Positions 29,471 to 37,803 of a DNA stretch of 37,873 nucleotides are shown piece by piece. The position numbers and the translations under genes were made by a program. This DNA comes from an uncultured Oscillospiraceae bacterium (lineage in GTDB: Bacteria; Bacillota; Clostridia; Oscillospirales; Acutalibacteraceae): assembly GCA_900543305.1 (NCBI GenBank), contig UQQZ01000019.1, positions 1-37,873 on the forward strand, written 5' to 3'. Position 1 is the first letter of the stretch. Every line of letters begins with the position of its first letter. The notes under the pieces are model-generated. The model was given only the letters and a program-made list of their open reading frames with translations. It ran no database searches and was not told the DNA's origin.

Positions 29471-30859
29471 TTACAGTTTCAACTTGGTCCAATTCCCCTT
29501 GCGGAACCGGAAGAAGGTGAGTAGGAATCTCACAAATTGGTCACAAGCTGTGCCCAGCCAAGCACCCATCAGGCCCAAACCAAGAGGATAGCAAAGCAGC
29601 CAGCTGATGCCCGGCCGGATAAAGGTTACGCTGATCAGGGACACCAATGCGGTGAACCGGGTATCGCCCGCTCCCCGCAGACACCCAAACAATACCACCT
29701 GCTCAATCTGCATGAAGAGGATCACGCTGAGAATCCGCATGATCATTTCGCCGTAGTTCAAAATCACCGGATCATTGGTGTACAGAACAAAAATGTCTTT
29801 GCCAAAGATAAAGTAGATGGTGGAAACCACACAGGCGCACAGGAATCCCGTCTTCTGACATACATTTCCGTAGATCTTCGCCATGTCAGGACGCTGGCGG
29901 CCAAGGCTTTGGCCAATTAACGTCACCGACGCCACGGAGAATCCATCTCCAAAGGAGAAGGACATGCTCATCATGTTCATACCGATTTGATGAGCCGCCA
30001 GTTCTGTGGTGCCCAACCGGGCCACAGTCATGGAAAACAGCAGAAAACCAATTCGCAGGCAAACCTGTTCCACCAGAGAACTGGACCACACATTCCCCAT
30101 GGATTTGATGCTCAACCGGTCAGCCACCCAACCTTTTACGCAACGCAGACACACAAAACTGCTCTTGCGCAGCACCGACACAATGCTCAATACGCAGGCA
30201 CACACCGTTCCCAACACAGTGGCTATGGCAGCTCCCCGGACTCCCAATGCCGGAAAGCCGAAGTTTCCGCCAATAAGCAGATAATTGAAAATCACATTGA
30301 CCACATTGGAAATCAGATTGGTGATCATGGCAATCCGCGTGTTGCCGGCGCCACGCTGGGCAGCATTCAAAACCAGGGACACCGTGGAAAAAACCTGACA
30401 GCCCATGATGATCCGCAGGTATTCCACTGCGTAATCGTGGGTGTCCGGCTGGGAACCCACCAGAGCCACAATCGGACTGGCAAAGACCACAAAAATAACG
30501 CTGATCAACGCGGTGAGCAGCAATGTGACCAAAAGGGCCATACGCACAACGCGGTTGGCGCTTTCCCGGTCTCCAGCACCTTTCCGACGGGCCACAATGG
30601 CCGACACGGCCACGTTCATGGACAGAAAAATGGCCAGCCCTAAAAACTTGGGCTGGGTGGTCAGGTCCACTGCCGCAATGGCGTAAGACCCCAGGCTGCC
30701 CACCATGATGGTATCCACCACACCTGCCAAATTGACAAAAAAGGATTCCAACACCGAGGGCCAAGCCACTGTCAGTGCATCTTTGATAATCTGCCGGTCT
30801 GAGGGAACCTCCCCAAGTTCCATCCCTTTACAGATCTTCGCGGGATTGATAAATCGCAA
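29471..30859 (-). CDS. MATE family efflux transporter
   Basis: A cation-coupled multidrug/toxin exporter with 12 predicted membrane helices, about 462 residues. The two halves are typical: AWPSVLESFFVNLAGVVDTIMVGSLGSYAIAAVDLTTQP near the start and GNVWSSSLVEQVCLRIGFLLFSMTVARLGTTELAAHQIG in the middle. The frame is open to 30925, but the promoter -10 box (30897-30902) lies in that extension, so translation must start later. TTG at 30859 is chosen: GGAGGAG lies 9 bases upstream. ATG at 30823 is an alternative with AAAGGG right next to it. The operator at 30878 points to repression by a MarR-like regulator, not present in the window. Confidence 0.92.
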   Translation of the reverse strand: MRFINPAKICKGMELGEVPSDRQIIKDALTVAWPSVLESFFVNLAGVVDTIMVGSLGSYAIAAVDLTTQPKFLGLAIFLSMNVAVSAIVARRKGAGDRESANRVVRMALLVTLLLTALISVIFVVFASPIVALVGSQPDTHDYAVEYLRIIMGCQVFSTVSLVLNAAQRGAGNTRIAMITNLISNVVNVIFNYLLIGGNFGFPALGVRGAAIATVLGTVCACVLSIVSVLRKSSFVCLRCVKGWVADRLSIKSMGNVWSSSLVEQVCLRIGFLLFSMTVARLGTTELAAHQIGMNMMSMSFSFGDGFSVASVTLIGQSLGRQRPDMAKIYGNVCQKTGFLCACVVSTIYFIFGKDIFVLYTNDPVILNYGEMIMRILSVILFMQIEQVVLFGCLRGAGDTRFTALVSLISVTFIRPGISWLLCYPLGLGLMGAWLGTACDQFVRFLLTFFRFRKGNWTKLKL

Positions 30860-30877
30860 CTTCCTCCACTCCTCCAA

Positions 30878-30899
30878 AATAGTTGAGAGTGCAACTATT
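30878..30899 (-). promoter_or_regulatory. Operator palindrome over the MATE promoter
   Basis: AATAGTTG and CAACTATT form a perfect 8-bp inverted repeat with a 6-base spacer, covering the start site and the edge of the -10 box. Shape and location fit a MarR-family repressor site. Confidence 0.65.
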
Positions 30900-30925
30900 G
30901 TAACATGGATCGACAAAATATGCAA
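30897..30925 (-). promoter_or_regulatory. Sigma-A promoter of the MATE gene
   Basis: On the minus strand TTGCAT (30920-30925) and TACAAT (30897-30902) are 17 bases apart. A second inverted repeat, GAAAGT/ACTTTC (30946-30960), lies just upstream of the -35 box. Confidence 0.8.
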
Positions 30926-30985
30926 TAGGCCGCCAAAATTTTTGTGAAAGTTACACTTTCCTCCGGCAGATCGGCAAATTCTGTA

Positions 30986-31018
30986 TATAAAGAAAGGCCC
31001 CGGTTTTCACCGGAGCCT
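30986..31018 (-). terminator. Terminator of the heat-shock operon (after dnaJ)
   Basis: A 10-bp stem with one G-U pair (30995-31004 with 31009-31018), GAAA loop, followed on the minus strand by TTTCTTTATAT. Confidence 0.85.
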
Positions 31019-31036
31019 TCTCCATCCATATTCGGA

Positions 31037-32182
31037 TCAATCCCCAAACAGGTCCTTGAGCTTACCAAAAAAGTTCTTGCGCTTTTGGTAATTCTTTTCG
31101 TCGGAAGCAGAATCCAACTCGGACAACAATTCCTTTTGCCGCTTAGATAAGTTCTTGGGCACCTCTACGGTCACCTGGACATATTGGTCCCCCCGTGCAC
31201 GGGTGTTCAACCCCTGAATGCCCTTTCCTTTCAAGCGGAACACGTCTCCGGGCTGCGTCCCTTCATGGACATGATAACTGACCTTGCCGTCCAAGGTGGG
31301 CACTTCCACGTCGGCGCCAAGAGCCGCCTGGGTGAAGGTGATGGGCATTTCGCACCACACGTCGTTGCCCCGCCGTTCGAAAATGGGATGGGGCCGCACA
31401 GAAATGTACACATGCAGGTCCCCCGCAGGACCTCCATTGGCCCCCGCGTTGCCTTTGCCTCCCACGTTCAAAATCTGCTCATCGTCGATGCCGGCGGGCA
31501 CGGTGATTTCAATGCTCTTCTGCCGGCGGACACGGCCTTTGCCATCACAGGTCTTACAGGGAGTCTCTACGATCTTGCCAGTGCCGCCACAACGGTCACA
31601 AGTCTGGGCAGACTGCACCACCCCAAAGGGCGTCCGCTGGCTGATACGCACCTGGCCGGTGCCGTGGCAGCGTTCGCAGGTTTTGGGAGACGTTCCCGCT
31701 GCCGCACCTGTGCCGTGGCAATCGGCGCAGGTCTCAATCTGATGATAAGAGATGGTCTTCTTACAGCCCTTGGCCGCCTCCTCAAAAGAGATCACCAGAT
31801 TGGCCTGCACATCGCTGCCCCGACGGGGCGCATTGGGATTCGCCCTCCGGGTGCCGCCAAAGCCGCCGCCAAAAAAGCTGTCGAAAATATCCGTAAAGTC
31901 GAAGCCGCCGCCTTGGAAGGGGCTTCCTCCCGCTGCGCCTCCACCAAAATTGGGGTCCACACCCGCATGGCCAAATTGATCGTAGCGAGCCCGCTTCTCA
32001 TGGTCCGAAAGCACTTCGTAGGCTTCATTGACCTCTTTGAATTTCGCTTCCGCGTCCTTGTCCCCCGGGTTCAGGTCCGGGTGGTACTTTTTGGCCAGCT
32101 TTCGGTAGGCCTTTTTGATCTCGTCTTCCGAGGCTCCCTTGGCCACACCCAAGACCTCATAATAATCCCTTTTATCTGCCAA
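31037..32182 (-). CDS. dnaJ: Chaperone protein DnaJ
   Basis: Co-chaperone that delivers substrates to DnaK and stimulates its ATPase. The 381-residue protein has a J domain (1-70) with HPD in KKYHPDL, a Gly/Phe-rich region (about 75-105), and a zinc domain with four CxxCxGxG motifs (CADCHGTG, CERCHGTG, CDRCGGTG, CKTCDGKG) before the C-terminal substrate-binding part. The start codon is TTG: two in-frame stop codons lie two codons upstream and no ATG occurs before the conserved J domain. GGGAG lies 9 bases ahead of the TTG. It is last in hrcA-grpE-dnaK-dnaJ, 126 bases after dnaK, with a 16-bp hairpin between them. Confidence 0.97.
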   Translation of the reverse strand: MADKRDYYEVLGVAKGASEDEIKKAYRKLAKKYHPDLNPGDKDAEAKFKEVNEAYEVLSDHEKRARYDQFGHAGVDPNFGGGAAGGSPFQGGGFDFTDIFDSFFGGGFGGTRRANPNAPRRGSDVQANLVISFEEAAKGCKKTISYHQIETCADCHGTGAAAGTSPKTCERCHGTGQVRISQRTPFGVVQSAQTCDRCGGTGKIVETPCKTCDGKGRVRRQKSIEITVPAGIDDEQILNVGGKGNAGANGGPAGDLHVYISVRPHPIFERRGNDVWCEMPITFTQAALGADVEVPTLDGKVSYHVHEGTQPGDVFRLKGKGIQGLNTRARGDQYVQVTVEVPKNLSKRQKELLSELDSASDEKNYQKRKNFFGKLKDLFGD

Positions 32183-32239
32183 AATCTATCACTCCCAAGG
32201 GCTCCATGGCCGCTTCTTCAAATTCGGTTCCCAACGCCC

Positions 32240-32275
32240 AAAGATGCAGGGACAGCGATCTGCCCCCGCATCCTT
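32240..32275 (-). other. Intercistronic hairpin between dnaK and dnaJ
   Basis: Arms 32240-32255 and 32260-32275 pair over 16 bp with three G-U wobbles, loop ATCG, followed on the minus strand by only TTTGG. It may limit or process the dnaK-dnaJ mRNA rather than fully terminate. Confidence 0.6.
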
Positions 32276-32308
32276 GGCCGGTCCAACCTTCAAGTATCAC
32301 TTAAAGGC

Positions 32309-34156
32309 TTAGTCTACTTCTTTATAGTCGGCGTCGTACACGTTGCCGTCACCGCCGGGGTTGCCGCCGCCAGGATTGCCGCCATTGTAAGGAGGCTGCT
32401 GGCCAGGCTGACCGCCCTGAGGCGCCTGCTGCTGATACAGCTTCTCGCTGGCTGCGTACACAGCCTTCTGCAGTTCGTCCATTCCGGACTTGATAGCGTC
32501 CACAGTACCGGTCTTCAAGGTCTCCCGCAGTGCGGCAACCTTGGTGTTGATCTCGTTCTTATCGGTGTCGGGCAGCTTGTCGCCGCTGTCCTTCACCAGC
32601 TTCTCAGCCGTGTAGCAAAGGTTCTCCGCGTTGTTCTTGGTATCCACCTCTTCACGGCGCTTCTTATCTTCCTCGGCAAACTGCTCGGCTGCCTTCACAG
32701 CACGATCGATATCTTCCTTGCTCATGTTGGAGCTGGAGCTGATGGTGATGTGCTGCTCCTTGCCGGTGCCCAGATCCTTAGCGGACACATTCACAATGCC
32801 GTTGGCGTCGATATCAAAGGTAACTTCGATCTGAGGGATGCCACGGGGTGCGGGAGCAATGCCGTCCAGCTTGAACAGGCCCAGCTGCTTGTTGTCCCGA
32901 GCAAACTCACGCTCGCCCTGCAGAACGTTAACTTCCACCTGGGTCTGACCGTCAGCAGCAGTGGAGAAGATCTGGCTCTTCTTGGTGGGGATGGTGGTGT
33001 TGCGGTCGATGATCTTGGTCATGACGCCGCCCATGGTTTCCACGCCCAGAGACAGGGGAGTCACGTCCAGCAGCAGCAGGCCCTGGACTTCGCCGCCCAG
33101 CACGCCAGCCTGGATGGCTGCACCGATAGCCACGCACTCATCGGGGTTAATGCCCTTGAAGGGCTCCTTGCCGATGAAGTTCTTCACAGCCTCCTGCACA
33201 GCAGGAATACGGGAAGAACCGCCCACCAGCAGGACCTTGCTGATATCATTGATGGACAGGCCGGAATCGCTCAAAGCCTGACGCACAGGACCCATGGTCT
33301 TTTCCACCAAGTCGGCGGTCAGCTCATTGAACTTTGCACGGGTCAGAGTCATATCCAAATGCTTGGGGCCAGTGGCATCTGCGGTGATGAAGGGCAGGTT
33401 GATGGCTGCGCTGGTCACACCGGACAGCTCGATCTTTGCCTTTTCTGCGGCTTCCTTAATCCGCTGCATGGCCATCTTGTCGCCGGAGAGGTCAATGCCC
33501 TGCTCAGCCTTGAAGCTGGAGAGAATCCAGTCCATGATCCGCTGGTCGAAGTCATCGCCGCCCAGACGGTTGTTACCGGCAGTAGCCAGCACTTCCTGGA
33601 CACCGTCGCCCATCTCAATGATGGACACATCGAAGGTGCCGCCGCCCAAGTCGTACACCATGACCTTCTGGTCATTATCCTTATCCACGCCGTAGGACAG
33701 AGCTGCGGCAGTGGGCTCGTTGATAATACGCTTTACTTCCAAGCCAGCGATCTTACCGGCATCTTTGGTGGCCTGACGCTGAGCATCCGTGAAGTAAGCA
33801 GGCACAGTGATCACTGCGCTGGTAACGGTCTCGCCCAGATAAGCCTCTGCATCCGCCTTCAGCTTTTGCAGAATCATAGCGGAAATTTCCTGAGGCGTAT
33901 AGCTCTTGCCGTCGATGGTCACTTTATAGTTGGAACCCATTTCACGCTTGATAGAAGAAACCGTGCGCTCCGGGTTGGTGATGGCCTGACGCTTTGCCAC
34001 CTGGCCCACCATACGCTCGCCGGTCTTGGAGAAGGCCACCACAGAGGGAGTGGTCCGAGCGCCTTCCGCGTTGGGGATCACTACGGGCTCGCCGCCTTCA
34101 ATTACTGCCACGCAGGAGTTTGTTGTACCCAAGTCAATACCAATTGTCTTTGCCAT
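32309..34156 (-). CDS. dnaK: Chaperone protein DnaK (Hsp70)
   Basis: ATP-dependent chaperone for protein folding. The 615 residues start with the Hsp70 signature IGIDLGTTNSCVAV, then VYDLGGGTFDVSI and VLLVGGSSRIPAVQ complete the ATPase domain (about 1-355). The substrate-binding domain follows (VTPLSLGVETMGG; about 360-500), then the helical lid and a Gly/Pro/Asn-rich tail ending YKEVD. The length is that of Gram-positive DnaK, which lacks the N-terminal insertion of proteobacterial forms. GGAAGGTAG precedes the ATG by about 6 bases. Strong codon bias indicates high expression. It is the third gene of the HrcA-controlled operon, 67 bases after grpE. Confidence 0.98.
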   Translation of the reverse strand: MAKTIGIDLGTTNSCVAVIEGGEPVVIPNAEGARTTPSVVAFSKTGERMVGQVAKRQAITNPERTVSSIKREMGSNYKVTIDGKSYTPQEISAMILQKLKADAEAYLGETVTSAVITVPAYFTDAQRQATKDAGKIAGLEVKRIINEPTAAALSYGVDKDNDQKVMVYDLGGGTFDVSIIEMGDGVQEVLATAGNNRLGGDDFDQRIMDWILSSFKAEQGIDLSGDKMAMQRIKEAAEKAKIELSGVTSAAINLPFITADATGPKHLDMTLTRAKFNELTADLVEKTMGPVRQALSDSGLSINDISKVLLVGGSSRIPAVQEAVKNFIGKEPFKGINPDECVAIGAAIQAGVLGGEVQGLLLLDVTPLSLGVETMGGVMTKIIDRNTTIPTKKSQIFSTAADGQTQVEVNVLQGEREFARDNKQLGLFKLDGIAPAPRGIPQIEVTFDIDANGIVNVSAKDLGTGKEQHITISSSSNMSKEDIDRAVKAAEQFAEEDKKRREEVDTKNNAENLCYTAEKLVKDSGDKLPDTDKNEINTKVAALRETLKTGTVDAIKSGMDELQKAVYAASEKLYQQQAPQGGQPGQQPPYNGGNPGGGNPGGDGNVYDADYKEVD

Positions 34157-34223
34157 AAGAAACTACCTTCCTTTGTTGTTCAAATATAGGATCAATGCCA
34201 ATTTATAAAACCGTTTTTCTCGA

Positions 34224-34775
34224 TCAGTTTGCCACTTGGACCATGGCGTGACGGACCACCCGGTCACCCAGTTTGTAGCCCTTTTGATATACCGCCGCAA
34301 TCACATTCTCGCCCAGGGATTCATCTTCGATATGAGCCACCGCGTTGTGCACGTTGGGATCAAAGGTCTCTCCCACCTGGCCCATCTCCGTGATCCCCAG
34401 CTTTTCAAAACACGCCTTGATCTGGTTTTCGATCATCTCCACCCCTTTGCGCATATCCTCCGCCGAGGCGTTTTCCTGGCTCAAGGCCCGCTCAATGTTG
34501 TCGGCAATGGGCAGGATAGCTTGCACCGTATCGGACACCGCATTGTTGTAGATGGCGTTTTTTTCATTCTGGGTCCGCTTGCGGAAATTGTCATACTCCG
34601 CCAGCACCCGGAGATGCTGCTGTTTGTGCTCGTCAAACTCTTTCTGGAGCTTTTGGAGCTGGGTCTCTTCCTGGCTGGAGGTCGCCTCCTCTGCCGGCTG
34701 CTCCTCCTGTCCCGTCTGGTCCTCAGTCTCTGGCTCCTGGGGCTTCTGGGGCTCTTTTTCTTTTTCCTTTGCCAT
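34224..34775 (-). CDS. grpE: Nucleotide exchange factor GrpE
   Basis: Releases ADP from DnaK. The 183-residue protein has an acidic, low-complexity N terminus (about 1-40, rich in Glu, Gln, Pro), a long coiled-coil helix (about 40-85: LQKLQKEFDEHKQQHLRVLAEYDNFRKRTQ), and the C-terminal beta domain with FDPNVHNAVAHIED and VIAAVYQKGYKLGDRVVRHAMVQVA, the family signature. It sits between hrcA and dnaK. Confidence 0.96.
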   Translation of the reverse strand: MAKEKEKEPQKPQEPETEDQTGQEEQPAEEATSSQEETQLQKLQKEFDEHKQQHLRVLAEYDNFRKRTQNEKNAIYNNAVSDTVQAILPIADNIERALSQENASAEDMRKGVEMIENQIKACFEKLGITEMGQVGETFDPNVHNAVAHIEDESLGENVIAAVYQKGYKLGDRVVRHAMVQVAN

Positions 34776-34840
34776 GTTCCAGGCTCCCTTCTAAAAAGAT
34801 CTATTGCTAGGATATTCCGTATTTGCCACTTTACTCCCAC

Positions 34841-35866
34841 TCACTCGTCTCTCATGAGCACAGTGAGGTTCTTACTGATTTCTTCATTTAAATACCGCAA
34901 AACCGCTGTCACTCTGGGATAATCCATCCGTACCGGTCCCAACACTGCCAGGGCTCCTGCGTCCTGGCCTTCCACCCGATACCGGGTCACTGCCAGAGAC
35001 GTTTTATCCAGCTCTGCTCTGCCCATCTCCCGGCCTATCAGGATGGTCACCTGGCCAGGCCGTTGATGAAGGAGTTCTGTCAGGTCTTCCCGGCGCTCCA
35101 AGAAATCCATCACCCGCCGGGCTCCTCCATGATCCAGTTCCGGATAGAACAGCAAATTCATCTGGCCGTTTACATATACCTCCGAACGCATGGTGTCCCG
35201 GGCCACTTCCAATAGGGCCCGCAAGGGCGCTCCCACCAGAACGTACATCTGCCCTAAGGAAACTCCAATCCCTTGCAAAAACGCTGGCGTAATGTCCGAA
35301 ACATTTTTTCCGGCCACCTTTCCGTTGAACACCCGGAAGAACACCCGGAGAATATCGCTGGTCAGATCAAAGTCGCAGTGAAACACCCGGTTTTTCATGG
35401 TGCCGGCCGAGCTCATCAGGATCAGCATGGCCGTCCGGCGGCTGGTCTGCACAAATTGCACCGCTTTCACTTGGGCTGTGTCTCCGCCGGGAGTCGTCAC
35501 CGCCGCAGCGCAGCGGGTTACCCCTGCCAACAACCGGGACGCCCGGGAAAGCAAATGCTCCGGATCGTAAGATCCCGACAGCAGCATGGAATCGAAAGTT
35601 CGCTTCTCTTCCTCCCGCAGCTCGGGGACTTTCATCAGGCGGTTTACATATTCCCGGTATCCCTTCTGGGAGGGGATCCGCCCGGCTGAGGTGTGAGGCT
35701 GTTCCAACAGGCCCAGCTCAATCAGGTCAGCCATTTCGTTGCGCACAGTTGCCGACGAAACGCCCACCTCTTCCGCCACGGCTTTGCTGCCTACGGGTTC
35801 GCCGCTTTTTACATAACCGGCAACCACGGAGGACAGGATACGTTCTTTTCGTGGCGTCAGATCCAT
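34841..35866 (-). CDS. hrcA: Heat-inducible transcription repressor HrcA
   Basis: Represses class I heat-shock genes by binding CIRCE; its activity depends on GroEL in studied bacteria. The 341-residue protein has an N-terminal winged helix (LTPRKERILSSVVAGYVKSGEPVGSKAVAE, SSATVRNEMADLIELGLLEQPHTSAGRIPSQKGYREYV), the invariant signature of HrcA, then the GAF-like dimerisation domain. The frame is open back to 35893, inside CIRCE; the ATG at 35866 is chosen, with GGAGGTGA about 7 bases upstream. First gene of the operon and autoregulated through the CIRCE element directly upstream. Confidence 0.96.
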   Translation of the reverse strand: MDLTPRKERILSSVVAGYVKSGEPVGSKAVAEEVGVSSATVRNEMADLIELGLLEQPHTSAGRIPSQKGYREYVNRLMKVPELREEEKRTFDSMLLSGSYDPEHLLSRASRLLAGVTRCAAAVTTPGGDTAQVKAVQFVQTSRRTAMLILMSSAGTMKNRVFHCDFDLTSDILRVFFRVFNGKVAGKNVSDITPAFLQGIGVSLGQMYVLVGAPLRALLEVARDTMRSEVYVNGQMNLLFYPELDHGGARRVMDFLERREDLTELLHQRPGQVTILIGREMGRAELDKTSLAVTRYRVEGQDAGALAVLGPVRMDYPRVTAVLRYLNEEISKNLTVLMRDE

Positions 35867-35886
35867 TCCACTCACCTCCGCTTGTT

Positions 35887-35913
35887 TTAGCACTCTTTTG
35901 TTTCGAGTGCTAA
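35887..35913 (-). promoter_or_regulatory. CIRCE operator
   Basis: A perfect match to the HrcA site: TTAGCACTC, 9 bases, GAGTGCTAA. It lies between the promoter and hrcA, and is the only copy in the window. Confidence 0.98.
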
Positions 35914-35924
35914 TCCATGCTTAT

Positions 35925-35953
35925 AATGTACCACCTTGGTCAGCAAAAGTCAA
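35925..35953 (-). promoter_or_regulatory. Promoter of the hrcA-grpE-dnaK-dnaJ operon
   Basis: On the minus strand TTGACT (35948-35953) and TACATT (35925-35930) are 17 bases apart; the start falls just ahead of CIRCE. Confidence 0.7.
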
Positions 35954-35988
35954 GAATGTATTTGTAAATTGTTTATGAATGCCTCTAA

Positions 35989-36014
35989 TAAAAAAGGCCA
36001 CCCTACTGGCAGCC
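35989..36014 (-). terminator. Terminator of the pentapeptide-repeat gene
   Basis: A 7-bp stem with two wobbles (35996-36002 with 36008-36014), 5-base loop, followed on the minus strand by seven T. It separates this gene from the heat-shock promoter. Confidence 0.75.
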
Positions 36015-36019
36015 CTTCT

Positions 36020-36619
36020 TTAATGTTCTATTTCTTCCAACCGGATTCCCAACGCTGCCAAAAGATTGACCGCTTCCGGCAGTGAAAACTGCGCTCCTTT
36101 GATTCGATTTCCCTCCAGGGAAAAGAAATAATCGGTGGCTCCTCGAAAATCTGCTTTCGTCAGGTCGTCCTGGGAAAAAGTCGCCCCCTGAAGCTGACAC
36201 AGGGAAAAGTTTGCTTCCGATAAGTTGCATCCGTCAAAACTGCTGCCCGTCAGGTCGGCGCCGGAAAAATCAAATTTCTTTAAGTCCAATCCGAAAAACA
36301 CACAGTGGCGCAGAGAGCAACCAGTCAAGCTGTCAAAAGGCAGAAAACCCATCTCCCGTTTCCGCTCATCCAACAGCGACGACCAATCCACCCCCGAAAG
36401 ATCACACTGGGAAAAATCGCTGCTGAGTACCTGAGTTCCCTGAAACTTGGGCGCCACAATCCGGCATTTCTCAAACCGGCATCCGGAAAATTGGCAATTG
36501 CGTATCGTCACCTCTGTGGCTTTGCAATCGGTAAACAGACAGTCTTCAAACAGTATGCCTTGAAATTCCTCCCCTGACCATTCCAGTTTGGAGAATTCCT
36601 CCCCACAGTATTCCTTCAT
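36020..36619 (-). CDS. Pentapeptide-repeat protein
   Basis: A 199-residue protein built almost entirely of pentapeptide repeats (A(D/N)LXX type), which fold as a right-handed beta helix. Examples run CLFTDCKATEVTIRNCQFSGC, FSQCDLSGVDW, FDFSGADLTGSSFDGCNLSEA and LTKADFRGATD. Two blocks are separated near residue 80-90 by SLLDERKREMGFLPFDSL, the interruption seen in Qnr/McbG-like proteins, some of which protect DNA gyrase. Qnr proteins are slightly longer (about 215). The ribosome binding site AGGAGGGA lies about 8 bases before the ATG. It is a single-gene unit divergent from the LysR gene. A gyrase-related role is possible but not shown. Confidence 0.88.
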   Translation of the reverse strand: MKEYCGEEFSKLEWSGEEFQGILFEDCLFTDCKATEVTIRNCQFSGCRFEKCRIVAPKFQGTQVLSSDFSQCDLSGVDWSSLLDERKREMGFLPFDSLTGCSLRHCVFFGLDLKKFDFSGADLTGSSFDGCNLSEANFSLCQLQGATFSQDDLTKADFRGATDYFFSLEGNRIKGAQFSLPEAVNLLAALGIRLEEIEH

Positions 36620-36645
36620 GCCGGTCCCTCCTTCTTTTAAAAACG

Positions 36646-36674
36646 ATTATACGAAACAACCGTTAAATAGGCAA
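36646..36674 (-). promoter_or_regulatory. Sigma-A promoter of the pentapeptide-repeat gene
   Basis: On the minus strand TTGCCT (36669-36674) and TATAAT (36646-36651) are 17 bases apart. Confidence 0.8.
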
Positions 36675-36750
36675 GATGGATTTGACCCAACTTTCCTTGT
36701 TCCTCTCCTGTTGCTCCACAAATGGCTTCTGTCCCAAGGGATTTCCTCTT

Positions 36751-36778
36751 TTCACAACTGCCGTTTCCCTGATATAAT
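36751..36778 (+). promoter_or_regulatory. Promoter of the LysR-type gene
   Basis: TATAAT at 36773-36778 with TTCACA at 36751-36756, spacer 16 bases; leader about 26 bases. Confidence 0.65.
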
Positions 36779-36809
36779 AGAGATATTCCCCCAGAGAGGA
36801 GGAGCTTTT

Positions 36810-37703
36810 ATGCGCCTGGAACGATTGCCCTATTTTCTCGATCTGTACGAAACCCGCAGCTATACCAAAACGGCTCAGAAAAACTACATCTCTCAAACCT
36901 CTGTCACCCAGTTTATCAACAGCCTGGAAGAAGAGTTGGGGGTAAAGCTTTTTGACCGCACCACCTTGCCTATCCAGCCCACTACAGCGGGAAAACAATT
37001 TTACAAAGACGCCAAACTCCTTGTGGATCAATACCAACGGATCAAAGCCATCCTTCCCCGATTGGAAAAAGCACAGTCGGACCGGATCCGGCTATGCTAT
37101 ACATCCCAGATTGACCTGAAAATTCTCCTCCCCTTTGTCCGGCAATTTAAACAAGCCCATCCGGACGTGGTGTTTGAGGTGTCCAGATGCACCTTCCGGG
37201 AAGCCTCTCAGATGCTGTGGCTGAAAAAATGCGACGCCGCCATTGGGATCGACTTCGACCCGGAGTACACTACAGGCATGGAAACCCTCCTGCTGTATGA
37301 GGGGGCGTACCAAGCCCTGGTCCCTCTTTCCCACCCTCTCTTTTCTCGGGAGGTGCTGACTACGGAGGAGCTTTACCGCTACCCCTTGGTGATGCTTTCT
37401 CCCCAAGTGATTGGACGGTCCTTTCAAGGAATGATCCACCACGCCCAGCTGGACGGGTATTACCCCCACATCCAGCAGACCGCCAATGACCTGGATTCGG
37501 AATTGTTCATCCTTTTGACGGAAAATTTGATCGGCTTTGTGCCTGAGACCTTCTTCCCCGAGGAATACGCCGGTCAGCTCAAACGCATCCCCATTCAGGA
37601 ATCTCATCACCGGTTCCGGCTGGAGATGAAATACCTCTCCGGCGAAAACCAGGCACTGGATCTTTTTGTCAAAGAATTGTCAAACTATTTGAAATCCAAA
37701 TAG
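36810..37703 (+). CDS. LysR-family transcriptional regulator
   Basis: A 297-residue DNA-binding regulator. The N-terminal winged helix is standard: LERLPYFLDLYETRSYTKTAQKNYISQTSVTQFINSLEEELGVKLFDRTTLPIQPTTAGKQFY (about 3-65). The effector-binding domain follows, with SDRIRLCYTSQIDLKILLPFVRQFKQAHPDVVFEV and YQALVPLSHPLFSREVLTTEELYRYPLVML. The frame is open to 36588, but ATG at 36810 has AGGAGGAG 6 bases upstream and lies after the promoter. It is followed, same strand, by an oxidoreductase gene about 100 bases downstream with its own promoter, a plausible target. Divergent to the pentapeptide gene. Confidence 0.93.
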   Translation: MRLERLPYFLDLYETRSYTKTAQKNYISQTSVTQFINSLEEELGVKLFDRTTLPIQPTTAGKQFYKDAKLLVDQYQRIKAILPRLEKAQSDRIRLCYTSQIDLKILLPFVRQFKQAHPDVVFEVSRCTFREASQMLWLKKCDAAIGIDFDPEYTTGMETLLLYEGAYQALVPLSHPLFSREVLTTEELYRYPLVMLSPQVIGRSFQGMIHHAQLDGYYPHIQQTANDLDSELFILLTENLIGFVPETFFPEEYAGQLKRIPIQESHHRFRLEMKYLSGENQALDLFVKELSNYLKSK

Positions 37704-37721
37704 GCCATTGCTTTTTTGTCT

Positions 37722-37751
37722 TTGCAGACCAGGACAGAAAAGGGATATACT
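37722..37751 (+). promoter_or_regulatory. Promoter of the last oxidoreductase gene
   Basis: TTGCAG (37722-37727) and TATACT (37746-37751), spacer 18 bases. A small TCCCC/GGGGA hairpin follows in the leader. Confidence 0.5.
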
Positions 37752-37803
37752 AGAACCAGGAAAAATCCCCGGGCTGGGGAATCATATCAAGGAGGTTTTT
37801 ACA

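Noticed and set aside
31184..34189. A 1001-codon open frame on the plus strand opposite dnaJ and dnaK
   Set aside because: It runs antisense through two highly conserved genes and their gap, has no family resemblance and arises from the codon bias of dnaK/dnaJ.
35867..35893. Earlier GTG start for HrcA
   Set aside because: It falls inside the CIRCE operator; ATG 35866 has a strong SD.
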